Below, piece after piece: positions 9,901 to 17,728 of a stretch of 37,508 nt of DNA. The stretch lies in contig JAIRPE010000071.1 in NCBI GenBank assembly GCA_031257175.1, forward strand, positions 1 through 37,508, given 5' to 3'. This DNA comes from Eubacteriales Family XIII. Incertae Sedis bacterium (GTDB lineage: Bacteria; Bacillota; Clostridia; Peptostreptococcales; Anaerovoracaceae). The position numbers and the translations under genes were made by a program. The notes beneath the pieces are model-generated. The model had not been told where the DNA came from, searched no databases, and worked only from the letters and a program-made list of their open reading frames with translations. Numbering within the stretch: the first letter of the stretch is position 1; each line of letters starts with the position of its first letter.

Positions 9901-10336
9901 CAGGCAGAACGCGGCAGCGAACCCGTTGTCCGAAGGCAGTGATCTGTGGTTCTCCATTTCCTACAACTATCCGAGCGCAAGCAATATGATATGCGCTTTT
10001 GACATGGGATTCCACAGCAAAAACTTGAACGACGCCCGTTCGCTCACACTGGGTTCCGCCATAGAGCCGAACTCCATACTGAATGCCTACGTCGTCGGCG
10101 GCGCTGTTGCCGACGTCACGGTACGCGCGGCTTCTCCCGATGATTCGCTTTTGTTGCTCGCCGCCTATGACAAAGCCGGCGCATTGATAAGCGCCAAGGC
10201 GTTTGAACCGACCCGCTCGGGCAAACAGGACATAAATGCCAACTTCGATTTCGGCGACGCCGCTACGATCAAAGCGTTCCTGTGGAATAAAAAAATGGCG
10301 CCCTTGACCGCAGCGAAAGAGATACGCGTCCCATAA
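6992..10336 (+). CDS. Secreted GH43-type glycoside hydrolase, multidomain
   Basis: A 1114-residue exported protein with a Sec signal peptide (cleavage near ALAAD, about residue 33). The catalytic five-bladed propeller (about 40-385) has the GH43 pattern: Asp base in TADPEA (D52), YPSHD, WAPDAAY, an Asp in MYDVCVRVYDG (D201) and the acid Glu in HEGPSS (E265). GH43 enzymes cleave arabinan or xylan side chains; the exact substrate is unclear. Then follow a CBM6/35-like sandwich (about 390-530), a bacterial-repeat domain (531-610), an Ig-like domain (615-715), a cadherin-like beta domain (723-812), a CBM9-like domain (815-1025) and a C-terminal domain with LLAAYDKAGAL that is also found at the end of the protein encoded at 14987-17638. 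G+C and codon use look lower than in the flanking genes, suggesting different ancestry. Confidence 0.85.
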   Translation: MSKRKLLSAFAVAAICGGLLPGFPSPVTTALAADEPFIQPNNPIVKSIFTADPEAHSWPTNPNKLYIYPSHDPYPYAGCNNMDMYHVYSTENMVDFVDEGEIARRSDLNGLSWITPSTNASSFMWAPDAAYRDGWYYFYFPVPRNVGSWGSTWETGVLRSRYPDRGFEQIPADAVNSNPGKPWLGFIRDSGATDGYNNMYDVCVRVYDGQAYIYNGAAQTLWQGKLKDDMVTLDGKLQLVSTDQTSVANANGDPAAYRRLTNYHEGPSSFRRKGPDGNWIYYLIYPGGAGSYNGLSGDSFYYAKADSPLGPWGNAQIFFNPTGCDTSHGSIFEFKGKWYWAYHTRDLSGIGEQRSVCIDEVKFNEDGTIQRFSKTFDSVPQDGPDYVRPTGVNLSAAQAVLGGTGTRPVLSNDAAAGNDGAVLTGCGANNTTITFNNVDGGTGNRARLVFHYSTTADVPKLNLFINGMDYKSVNFPKTGGDSFYSEVEFSTRKLNPGTTNTIELRGYNVATRLNLNYVEVILFDDSTPPPGYFALNVTQATGGTASAKWNLQDAGASLSVAAGSKVTLSYDEGTGEFDGWDVVKPAGLAVTENTFYMPYGEVEIKPIFNNEGNARRPIITAQPEDVTLIQGNNALLSAEAIIKDAGTLSYQWYVNTTDSTVGGLPVSGASGASYALPTETVGTLYYYVVITNTNASATGPNKTATATSRVAAVRVDAPPSKECDLIGANAPFKIVGSEVTALVSNHTTSINLTDAFQVSDAAKWVLYSNPGYTTEVSKVVSPLLSGDNVRYIRVTAEDNVTTKDYTITITRKTDVIGRFKTPPPLNGTLNPSEWGDKVFTLANGAEGVALTQFNPTAGYPPADFSADVYLGYDASNVYLGLIVNDPLWIAARSGSNLWQGCGVQLNLWSGRTGARSEYGFGLTASGPAHWQWANGTGTTSLPTGYNNYDIKRIEGTDTFIYTIAVPLNSFRQNAAANPLSEGSDLWFSISYNYPSASNMICAFDMGFHSKNLNDARSLTLGSAIEPNSILNAYVVGGAVADVTVRAASPDDSLLLLAAYDKAGALISAKAFEPTRSGKQDINANFDFGDAATIKAFLWNKKMAPLTAAKEIRVP

Positions 10337-10373
10337 AAGCCCAAGAGCCAAAAACGGGCGACATGAAACTACG

Positions 10374-10407
10374 AGGAGAGCCAGGCGACCTGGCTCTCCT
10401 TTGCTTC
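10374..10407 (+). terminator. Strong rho-independent terminator after the GH43 gene
   Basis: A perfect 12-bp stem (AGGAGAGCCAGG / CCTGGCTCTCCT, 10374-10385 and 10389-10400) with a 3-nt loop is followed by TTTGCTT. It separates the GH43 gene from the radical SAM gene. Confidence 0.85.
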
Positions 10408-10440
10408 GGCTAATGCGGCGGCACGACGTTGCTTACCGCT

Positions 10441-10517
10441 ATTGCTCCACCGACTAAATGTTGCGCTGAAACCGCTTCAGCGAGGATTTTTTCTGTCGGA
10501 CAAGGCGGCGGAGCAAT
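10441..10517. repeat. Element B, copy 1 (MITE-like)
   Basis: A 77-bp element with imperfect 12-bp terminal inverted repeats (ATTGCTCCACCG / CGGCGGAGCAAT). A 33-bp stretch at one end (10441-10473) recurs in inverted orientation at 20887-20919 with one mismatch, and a related full-length copy lies at 17729-17810. It has no coding capacity worth defending. Confidence 0.75.
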
Positions 10518-10535
10518 AAAATCAAAATTCTGCTG

Positions 10536-10582
10536 TTTCCGCGCGGAAAGCGCTTGGCGTCCGTCCCATATGGATATACAAT
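10536..10582 (+). promoter_or_regulatory. Palindrome and predicted promoter of the SCIFF maturase gene
   Basis: A perfect 14-bp palindrome TTTCCGCGCGGAAA (10536-10549) lies just upstream of TTGGCG (10554-10559), 17 bp, TACAAT (10577-10582). The core TTCCGCGCGG recurs downstream near 10597-10606. The pair of sites flanking the promoter could bind a regulator; this is inference. Confidence 0.5.
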
Positions 10583-10638
10583 ATAGTATGAGGCTGTTCC
10601 GCGCGGTTAGCGGGGCACACGCATGAAAGGCAGGTACT

Positions 10639-12048
10639 ATGATTCATTGTTACAGGTTCAAGGGGATAAACATAGTGTTGGACATAGACAGCGGCGCCGT
10701 ACACTTAGTAAGTGACGCTGTCTATGATATCTTGGAATCACGTGGCCGATACGCGTCAGACGCGGAATTCGCGGACGCGTTGGATTCTTTGCCGACAGGC
10801 ACGGGTTTCGGCCATTTGGAAAGCAGATATGGCAAGGAACTCCTGCAAGAAGCCGCATCTGAGATAAAGACGCTTATAACAGACGGAACCCTGTTCAGCG
10901 ACGACGCTCATGTCACGACGGGCATGTTAGGAAAAAGAGGGGCCGTGATCAAGGCTATGTGTCTGCACGCTGCGCATGACTGCAACATGTCGTGCGAGTA
11001 TTGCTTTGCCGGAAAGGGCTCCTTCACGGGCGAAAAATCTTTGCTCGACGTCGGTACGGGGAAAAGAGCGATTGACTTTTTGTTGCGCCACTCCAGTGGC
11101 AGGAAAAATCTTGAAGTGGATTTTTTTGGCGGAGAGCCATTAATGAATTTTGACACGATCAAAGCTATCGTCACATATGGGCGGGAAGAGGAACGGAAGC
11201 ACGGCAAGAACATCCGCTTTACTGTAACTACCAACGGCCTGTTGCTGGACGAGGCTAAGGAAGCGTTCATTAACGAAAACATGGACAACGTCATACTCAG
11301 CATTGACGGCAGGCCGGAGATCAACGACGCAGCCAGAAAAACCGTAGGAGGGCAAGGAACTTACGGCCACATAATCAAAAACTTCAACAGATTCAGAGAA
11401 CGACGCAAGGGCAACTATTTCCTGCGCGGCACGTTTACCAATAATAATTTGGATTTTTCCGATGACGTGAAGCATTTGGTTGACTTGGGATTTCATGCCG
11501 TGTCGGTGGAACCTGTCGTCGCCGATGAGACAAAGGCTTATGCATTGAAGCCCGATGACATCCCACGTATAAAGGATGAATATGACAGATTGGCGGATTT
11601 GTGCGTTAGCTATGCCGAAGCGGGCAAACCGTTCGTTTTTTTTCACTTCAACATCGATCTTGAACAAGGGCCTTGCGTAATAAAACGCGTTTCAGGCTGC
11701 GGCGCGGGCACGGAGTATGTGGCCGTCGCCCCCGACGGCGATATTTACCCCTGCCATCAGTTCGTGGGTGAGGAACAGTTCCGTTTAGGGAACGTCAACG
11801 ACGCTGTTTTCGAGAACCGTCTATATGACATGTTCAACGGCGCGCATATGATGAACAAACCCGAATGCGGGGCCTGTTGGGCAAAATATTATTGCGGCGG
11901 CGGCTGTCACGCCAACGCCTGGCACATTAACCAGGATATCCTGAAGCCCTACGCCCTAGGTTGCGAGATGGAGAGAAAACGCGTCGAGTGCGCTATAGGG
12001 ATTAAGGCCATGTTGTTTCTGCGTCGCAGCGGCGAGAACGGCTTATAA
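10639..12048 (+). CDS. scfB: SCIFF-type thioether-forming radical SAM peptide maturase
   Basis: A 469-residue radical SAM/SPASM protein. Residues 1-90 form the N-terminal peptide-recognition region (MIHCYRFKGINIVLDIDSG, RRE-like). The radical SAM cluster motif is in HDCNMSCEYCFAGKG near residue 115, followed by EVDFFGGEPLMNF. The C-terminal SPASM region has CGAGTEYVAVAPDGDIYPCHQF and CGACWAKYYCGGGC, giving auxiliary Fe-S ligands. This arrangement matches CteB/ScfB, which makes Cys-to-Thr thioether bridges in the SCIFF (six Cys in forty-five) peptide found across Clostridia. Normally a short scfA gene lies just upstream. I see none in 10337-10638 or 12049-12136 in any frame. Ribosome site AAAGGCAGG; a terminator follows. 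G+C looks lower than in neighbours. Confidence 0.92.
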   Translation: MIHCYRFKGINIVLDIDSGAVHLVSDAVYDILESRGRYASDAEFADALDSLPTGTGFGHLESRYGKELLQEAASEIKTLITDGTLFSDDAHVTTGMLGKRGAVIKAMCLHAAHDCNMSCEYCFAGKGSFTGEKSLLDVGTGKRAIDFLLRHSSGRKNLEVDFFGGEPLMNFDTIKAIVTYGREEERKHGKNIRFTVTTNGLLLDEAKEAFINENMDNVILSIDGRPEINDAARKTVGGQGTYGHIIKNFNRFRERRKGNYFLRGTFTNNNLDFSDDVKHLVDLGFHAVSVEPVVADETKAYALKPDDIPRIKDEYDRLADLCVSYAEAGKPFVFFHFNIDLEQGPCVIKRVSGCGAGTEYVAVAPDGDIYPCHQFVGEEQFRLGNVNDAVFENRLYDMFNGAHMMNKPECGACWAKYYCGGGCHANAWHINQDILKPYALGCEMERKRVECAIGIKAMLFLRRSGENGL

Positions 12049-12083
12049 ACAGGGAAGGGCGGCCAATTAGGACCACCCTTCTT

Positions 12084-12105
12084 CTGCCGTTTTAGGGCAG
12101 TTTTT
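12084..12105 (+). terminator. Terminator after scfB
   Basis: A 5-bp stem CTGCC/GGCAG (12084-12088 and 12096-12100) is followed directly by TTTTT. Just upstream, 12052-12083 can form a second stem (GAAGGGTGG-type on the minus strand) that may serve the convergent M28 gene. Confidence 0.65.
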
Positions 12106-12136
12106 CCATATCCGCGCACTGCCCGCCGCATCGCCG

Positions 12137-14902
12137 TCAGCTAACAGTGACTGTTATCGCGCTGACCAATCCGCTCCCGTCCGTGCTTTTAAGTCCTATG
12201 ACGGCGTTCCCGAGCCTACGCGGGGTTATAACGCCGTCGCTCGTGATCGTAACCACGCCCTTGTTGCTGCTGTCAAGCGTGTAATATTCGCCATCCACGT
12301 TGAATTGCAACTGGTACGCCTCGCCCAAACGCAGATAAAGCCGCACAGGCGACACAATCCTCGCCTGGGACATAAGTATCCTCTCAGACGCCAAAGCCCC
12401 GCTCAGGGAAACGTGGTAGTAATCCCCCGCCACCCAGTCCGCCGGGGAGGCGAAGGTGAAGCTCAGGTTGCCGCTCGCGTCCGCGGAGGGCGTGGCGAAA
12501 ACGTCATACTCCGCGGCCGAAGGCGCCGCGCCGTAGCCCCCGTAAAGCTTAAACACCTGGTTCGGCGCGTAGCCTGATCCCGTCACCGCCACCGTCCGCG
12601 TGGCTTTGTCGGGCTTGATGCTGAAACCGGGCGTCCCCGTGGCGAAGGCCGCGTAGGCGTTCTCCACCGCCTCGTCGGTGAGCGCCCTGACCCTCGCGGC
12701 GTACTCCTCCTCCAAGAGCAGGTATTCCTCCGAAGGGGCGTTCAAAAGCGCCACGTTCGGCGTGTTGGCGGGGGTGGAGTTCGGGTAGCTCAGGGGGTAG
12801 GAGCTTAAAGACTTCACCGCCTGCTCGTACCAGGCGCCCCACTCCCTCAGCACCCGCAGCTCGTTCGTCAGCTCCGTCGCCAGGCTCTTGCCGTTGGCGT
12901 CGGCGTAAATCCTGTGGTGCGCCGTGTTCTCCCGCTCCAGGGCGAAGCGCGCCTCGGCCGCCCTGTAGACCACGTCCATCAGCGACGCGCCGTTGTCGGG
13001 CTTCTCGTCCGTGACGTTGGCCGCCGTGTAGGCGGTGGCGAAGGTGACGATGTCCACGTTCCTCATCTCCCTGGCGCTGGCCATGGCCAACGTGTCCACG
13101 GAGGAATGGTAGGTGTAGTCCGTGAAATGCCACGTCAGGAGCGCGGGTATCTTGTAGCCCAGGAAGGTCGAGTGGTCGCTGCCTCCCTCATAGGGGCAGA
13201 CCTCCACGCGGAAGCCGTCGTCAACGGAGTCGATGACTTCCTGCGTCACCGCCATGTACAGGTCGTTCAGGAAATGCCCCGTCCTGAAATAATTCTGGCT
13301 GACGGCACCTGATGAGCCCCACAGCGTGTCAGAGTCGGGCAGCCTCACGAAGGAGCCGGAGGCGTTCTTGTACGTGCTGTCATAATACGGGGCCTGTCCG
13401 GGCAGCCTGTCCAGGGTATAGCCGTTGGCCACGGAGGGGTCGGGCGTCTTTTCTATGCGCATGACGCCGCCCGTTTTGGACGGATCTTCGCCCACCATGT
13501 CCATGTCCAGCGCCAGCTTCAGCTTCTTTATCTCCGTGCCGTGGAACTTGTTCCATACCGTGCCCATGTTCATCTCGTCCCCCCAGAGGAAGGTGATGGT
13601 GCGCTCGGGCCTGGCTATCTTGCCCTCGTCGATCATCTTCTTCACGCGGACGGCCATCTCCAGCATGGCGGCCACCCCCGTGGCGTTGTCGTTGCAGCCC
13701 GGCTCCTGCACGTGGGCGCAAATCAGTATCCTCTCGTCAGGCTTGGACGCGCCCTTGATTTCGGCGATTCCCACCGCCTGGCCCTTGCCGCCCTGCGCCG
13801 CGTCGTTCATGGGGTAAATCCGCCCCACGCTGACGCTTTTCACCAGGACGGGCGTCTCGGCGCCGTTTATCAGCTCTATGAGCGCGGCTTTCTGGTTCCT
13901 GGAAAGCTGCCACTCCACGATAGGCTTGCCCGCCGTCATGGCCGCCAACGCCCTGTTCGTGCCCGTGCCGCTGGCGTATCTGGCGGAATCCATGAACTGC
14001 ATCTCCCCGTCGATGACCGGGGTATTGTAGTCATTGAGGGAATTGGCGGACATAACCGCCACCGCGCCCACCTTTTGGGCGTAGGTGAAGGTGGAGCTGA
14101 GGCTGGAGTCCGACACCAGCACGCCGCCCGCCAATTGGGCCTCATCCGCCGCCGTGGGGTAGCGGCTGCTGCGCTGGTTAGGCGACGACCCCGAGATAGT
14201 CCCAACGTAGAAAGCCCTTCCCGTCAGCCCCTGGGCGTCCTGGGGCTTAGTCCCCGCCGGGTCGGTGAAGCAAGTCTGCCAGGCCAGATGCGTGCGCTTG
14301 CCCAGCTTGGCCTCCTCGCCGTTCAGGACGTTTATCCTGTTTCCGTTCTCATCCTTTTTTGTTATCCAGGCCCACATGTCGTCAATGCTCTTGACGCCGT
14401 AGAGGTTGTCGTAGTAGTCGATGTAGGTTTCGGTAGTGGGGTTGAAGGAGGCGGTCTCCACGTTTATTTTCCCCACCAGCGCCTCCGAGCCGGCGGGAGC
14501 CTGGACGACCTCCAGCTTCGCGTATTCCGGCGCCCAGACATTGCTGGACACGGACGTGTCGTACATCGTCCACGCGTAGTCGCCGTCGGCGCTGCCGCTG
14601 GCGTCGGTAGTCCCGGCGTCTTTATACCCCGCGGACAGCAGCTGCCGATGGACGAAATCTTCGATAATGCGGTTCTGCCACGTGCCTCCCGTGGTTCTCC
14701 AGCCCATGAACACGAAGGACAGGTAATCGAAGGCGTTCTCGCCGTCGATGTTCTCTCCCAGGGCTTTGACCGCCTGGCTTATGGGCGCGGAAACGCCGCT
14801 CCCCGCCGAACCCCCGCCGCCCTCCTGGGCGAAGGAGCCTATGCCCCCGCCCGCGGTCAGGGCGACGCAAAGCAAAACTGCGGTAATTTTTCTCTTTAAC
14901 AT
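12137..14902 (-). CDS. Secreted M28-family metallopeptidase with C-terminal Ig-like domains
   Basis: A 921-residue exported protein with a Sec signal peptide (residues 1-26, cleavage after SFA). A long N-terminal part (about 45-390, including a PA-like insert) leads into the M28 zinc peptidase core: H397 and D405 in AHVQEPGCNDNATG, E443 in FLWGDEMNMG, an Asp near 467 in LDMDMVGED, and H577 in GGSDHSTF. The position before E443, usually Glu as general base, is Asp here. After a helical region come an Ig-like domain (about 765-850) and a Big_2-like domain (about 855-920). It likely removes N-terminal amino acids from peptides outside the cell. It lies 84 bp after the C39-like gene on the same strand with a good ribosome site (AAGGAGGG). 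The last stretch of the gene looks lower in G+C than the rest. Confidence 0.87.
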   Translation of the reverse strand: MLKRKITAVLLCVALTAGGGIGSFAQEGGGGSAGSGVSAPISQAVKALGENIDGENAFDYLSFVFMGWRTTGGTWQNRIIEDFVHRQLLSAGYKDAGTTDASGSADGDYAWTMYDTSVSSNVWAPEYAKLEVVQAPAGSEALVGKINVETASFNPTTETYIDYYDNLYGVKSIDDMWAWITKKDENGNRINVLNGEEAKLGKRTHLAWQTCFTDPAGTKPQDAQGLTGRAFYVGTISGSSPNQRSSRYPTAADEAQLAGGVLVSDSSLSSTFTYAQKVGAVAVMSANSLNDYNTPVIDGEMQFMDSARYASGTGTNRALAAMTAGKPIVEWQLSRNQKAALIELINGAETPVLVKSVSVGRIYPMNDAAQGGKGQAVGIAEIKGASKPDERILICAHVQEPGCNDNATGVAAMLEMAVRVKKMIDEGKIARPERTITFLWGDEMNMGTVWNKFHGTEIKKLKLALDMDMVGEDPSKTGGVMRIEKTPDPSVANGYTLDRLPGQAPYYDSTYKNASGSFVRLPDSDTLWGSSGAVSQNYFRTGHFLNDLYMAVTQEVIDSVDDGFRVEVCPYEGGSDHSTFLGYKIPALLTWHFTDYTYHSSVDTLAMASAREMRNVDIVTFATAYTAANVTDEKPDNGASLMDVVYRAAEARFALERENTAHHRIYADANGKSLATELTNELRVLREWGAWYEQAVKSLSSYPLSYPNSTPANTPNVALLNAPSEEYLLLEEEYAARVRALTDEAVENAYAAFATGTPGFSIKPDKATRTVAVTGSGYAPNQVFKLYGGYGAAPSAAEYDVFATPSADASGNLSFTFASPADWVAGDYYHVSLSGALASERILMSQARIVSPVRLYLRLGEAYQLQFNVDGEYYTLDSSNKGVVTITSDGVITPRRLGNAVIGLKSTDGSGLVSAITVTVS

Positions 14903-14986
14903 AACAATCCCTCCTTAAATTCCATCAATTAGGACGACGGGCGCCGCCGCGCGGCCTTGCGAGCCCCTAGGCGGCCCCGCCCGCGG

Positions 14987-17638
14987 TCATCCCGCGTCCA
15001 CGGCGGCGGCTTTCTGCCAGGAGCGCGTCTCATAGGCCGCCGCCAATGGGGCGTAGGTGTCGGCGTCCCAGGCGAACACCCTCAGGACGCCCCCGTCCCC
15101 CAATGGCGACAGATCAGGCTCAAAGACGGCGCGGTACGTCCCCGCGCCTGAAACCGAGACGTTTCGGACGTCCAGAGAGTTAAGGGCGCCCCGCTTGTCG
15201 TACACGGCCATTATAAGATTCACGCTCCTGTCGGCGGCGTCGCCTTCGTCAGCTTTCAGAACCGCTTCCGCCAGGCGCCCGTCCGTCTTAGCCCTCAGCT
15301 CGTAGCCCGACGCCTTTGGGTACAGTATCACATACGAGAAATATCCATGCTCGGGGTCGGTGGAATTGCCCCAGTCGTAGGCCAGCCTGTACCATGACTG
15401 CACCACGTAGCCGTCCTGGTTGTGGTCGTTCACGTCCGCAGGGTCCGCCATTATCAGCACGTCGTCATGGACGGCCTCCGTGCCCATGTCGTCGTAGCCT
15501 ATGACGGTCTGCCAATGCCCGCCGTTCTCATGCCAATAAACCATGACGGGGACGCCCGCTTCCGTCAGGCGGGCGAAGAAATTGGCGTAGCTTTCCAGGT
15601 ATTCCCCTTTGTACATCACCCCGAAGGAGTCCCCCGGATACATCCACAGGTTGTCGTCGGTGGTGACATAGCCCCAACTGTCCCCAGACAGCCGGTTCAC
15701 GCCGTCAATCATCCGTTTCATCTCGTTCAGGGAGGTCCCCAGAGACGCGCTGCCTTGCGCCTTCCCGCGCATTTCCGCCAAGTCGATCTCCGTGAGGCCG
15801 CCTGCGGCGCCGTAATAGTTCAGCGCGGCCAGCAACGCGGCGGGGCCGTCCGTGTAGTCAGTGGCCTGTTGGAGCGACTGGTAGCCCTCCAGCAGGCGCA
15901 GGCCGTTTATGTCCCCGCTTTTGAGGTTGTAGAAGTCCAGGTTCTTGTAGTAGGGGGAGCGATCCGCGTCGCCCTTGCCGAAGCGCTCCGCCCCGCCGGG
16001 GCCGCTGAGGCCGTCAGGGCCTATTTTGATCAGCCCCTTGTAGGGGGAGCCTTCTTCCTCGTTCCAGGCTTTTATCTGGGCCGCCAGCCTGGCCTTGTAG
16101 GCCGCGTCCCCCGCCGCGCCCGCTCCTATGGGCGGCGCGGGCTTGACGGCGGCGTTGGAGCCGTCCTTGCCCAGCAGCTTCGCCCCCACGCCTGGGACGG
16201 GGACGTATTCCTTGCTGAAATCATGCCCCTTGGGCCAGGCCGCCGTGAACACGAAATTGGTGAAATTCCTGTCGAACCTGACGCTCCAGTCGTTTATGAG
16301 GCGTTCGTAGGATTGTATGACATAACCGTCCTGCAGGTGGTCTGAGTCGTCGTAAGGGTCGGCCATTATCAGCACGTCGTCGCTTATGTCAGGCGTGCCC
16401 ATGTCGTCATAGCCTATGGCCACCTGATAATGCCCCGCCCAGTTCTGGGAGCCTATTATCACGGGGACTCCGTGCCTGATATACCAGGGGATGGCTTCAA
16501 AGAGGGTCATTTCCGTCCCGGCGCCGTCGTCCAGCGCGCCGCCCGTCACGTCCAAATCCGTCACGGCGGGGTCGCGGACGACGGCGGGGCTGGCGGAGCG
16601 CAGGCTGTAGGCCGACACGTACTCCCAGTCCTGGCCGTACTCCGCGTTCAGGCCCTCAAACACGTTGTTCAGCTCCTGTTGGCTGGTCGCCCTGCCCCAC
16701 TCGCGCCCCGGACCGCGAAGCTTGGACAAATCCTGCTCGTTAAGGGTGTAGGCGCCCCGAGAGGACTGCCCTTCCCTGCGCCCGAACCAGTTCACCGCCG
16801 TGAGGGCCGAAGCCAGGCCGCAGGAATAGCCCGCCGCCTGCTGTATCGTCTCGTAGCGGTGCAATATGTCCAGGGAGCCTGTTTCGCTCCCGTATATGTC
16901 GTAATAGCTGTTCTGGGACACGTAGGGCGACCGTTCCACGTCATAGGCGAAATCCATGACCGCGCCCTCCAAGACGTCCTGGTGGAAGGGGTAGCCCGCC
17001 CTGCCGTAGTCGTATGAGCCTGCCCTGCCCAGCATTTCCCTGTACAATCTGGCGCCGTAGGGGATCACGCCCGGCCTCTTGACCTCGGCCACCACGGGGA
17101 CTGACACGAAGCGCCCGCCGTTGCCCCCCTCGACACCCGAGGGCTTCAAATCCAGCGTCAGGTGGCCGATGGCCTTGGGCGCGTAGGGATGGGCGTCGAA
17201 ATCGATGAAGGGCTTTCCTTCAAACAGCAGGCCGCCGCCCGCCACGCCGTCGAAGCGGAACCCCAGCTCTATTTTGCTCGGCGCGACGAGTTGGACGCCC
17301 GTCAGGCTCAACCCCTCAGGGAGCCCGCTCAGGTCGAAGTCCTCCAGGCCCACGCCGGGCGCGAAGGCCGCCCCTGACAGAACGGCCGCGGTGGTCAGCG
17401 TCTCCGCCGTCCCCTGCTTAAACAGCAGATAACCGTCGTTCTCGTTCTCAAAACCGAAGCCGTAATAAACTCCCGGCTCATTTTGGTCGGCAGGGACGTA
17501 TATGCCGTAATCCCTGCGCTGGCCGCCCACTTCCTCGTTTTGGGCGAAAGCGGCGCCCTGAGCCGCGACGAGCAACGCCGCCGCCGTCAGAAACGCGGCG
17601 CCCTTCTTCAGACCGTCAACAAATCTTTTTTCAGCCAT
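14987..17638 (-). CDS. Secreted tandem papain-like (C39-like) protein, second domain inactive
   Basis: An 883-residue protein with a signal peptide (residues 1-32, AAFAQ). After a beta-rich region (about 40-190) come two homologous C39-like cysteine peptidase domains. Domain 1 (about 225-470) has Cys273 in GYSCGLASALTAVNWFG, His403 in AGHYQVAIGYDDMG, and an Asp in the following MADP. Domain 2 (about 570-775) matches it segment by segment (TDGPAALLAALNYYG, GGHWQTVIGYDDMG, MADP) and keeps His708, but the Cys is Asp597, so it cannot be a cysteine peptidase. The C-terminal domain (about 780-870) has LIMAVYDKRGAL and ends RVFAWDADTYAPL, similar to the end of the GH43 protein. It probably cleaves or binds peptides outside the cell. 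First gene of a two-gene unit with the M28 peptidase. Confidence 0.85.
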   Translation of the reverse strand: MAEKRFVDGLKKGAAFLTAAALLVAAQGAAFAQNEEVGGQRRDYGIYVPADQNEPGVYYGFGFENENDGYLLFKQGTAETLTTAAVLSGAAFAPGVGLEDFDLSGLPEGLSLTGVQLVAPSKIELGFRFDGVAGGGLLFEGKPFIDFDAHPYAPKAIGHLTLDLKPSGVEGGNGGRFVSVPVVAEVKRPGVIPYGARLYREMLGRAGSYDYGRAGYPFHQDVLEGAVMDFAYDVERSPYVSQNSYYDIYGSETGSLDILHRYETIQQAAGYSCGLASALTAVNWFGRREGQSSRGAYTLNEQDLSKLRGPGREWGRATSQQELNNVFEGLNAEYGQDWEYVSAYSLRSASPAVVRDPAVTDLDVTGGALDDGAGTEMTLFEAIPWYIRHGVPVIIGSQNWAGHYQVAIGYDDMGTPDISDDVLIMADPYDDSDHLQDGYVIQSYERLINDWSVRFDRNFTNFVFTAAWPKGHDFSKEYVPVPGVGAKLLGKDGSNAAVKPAPPIGAGAAGDAAYKARLAAQIKAWNEEEGSPYKGLIKIGPDGLSGPGGAERFGKGDADRSPYYKNLDFYNLKSGDINGLRLLEGYQSLQQATDYTDGPAALLAALNYYGAAGGLTEIDLAEMRGKAQGSASLGTSLNEMKRMIDGVNRLSGDSWGYVTTDDNLWMYPGDSFGVMYKGEYLESYANFFARLTEAGVPVMVYWHENGGHWQTVIGYDDMGTEAVHDDVLIMADPADVNDHNQDGYVVQSWYRLAYDWGNSTDPEHGYFSYVILYPKASGYELRAKTDGRLAEAVLKADEGDAADRSVNLIMAVYDKRGALNSLDVRNVSVSGAGTYRAVFEPDLSPLGDGGVLRVFAWDADTYAPLAAAYETRSWQKAAAVDAG

Positions 17639-17728
17639 TTACTTTTCCTTTCCTGTAAAAGGGGCTTCCCGACCCCCCCAAGACGGACACGGCGGCCACG
17701 ACGCGAAACCGCCGACAAATCGTGTTAT

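Noticed and set aside
10429-10626. 65-codon frame with four Cys upstream of scfB, considered as a SCIFF precursor
   Set aside because: It runs across element B, has no ribosome site, and lacks the six-Cys spacing and the conserved ends of SCIFF peptides.
10588-10626. 12-codon frame just after the predicted scfB -10 box, considered as a leader peptide
   Set aside because: It has no ribosome site and no Cys or regulatory codon run; its position at the predicted transcript start is probably chance.
13541-14899. Long open frame on the plus strand opposite the M28 gene (452 codons)
   Set aside because: It is a mirror frame of a G+C-rich gene; the opposite strand encodes clear M28 motifs with a signal peptide and a ribosome site. 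Similar mirror frames at 985-2277 (-), 22402-24057 (+), 24106-25266 (+) and 34068-35162 (+) are rejected for the same reason.
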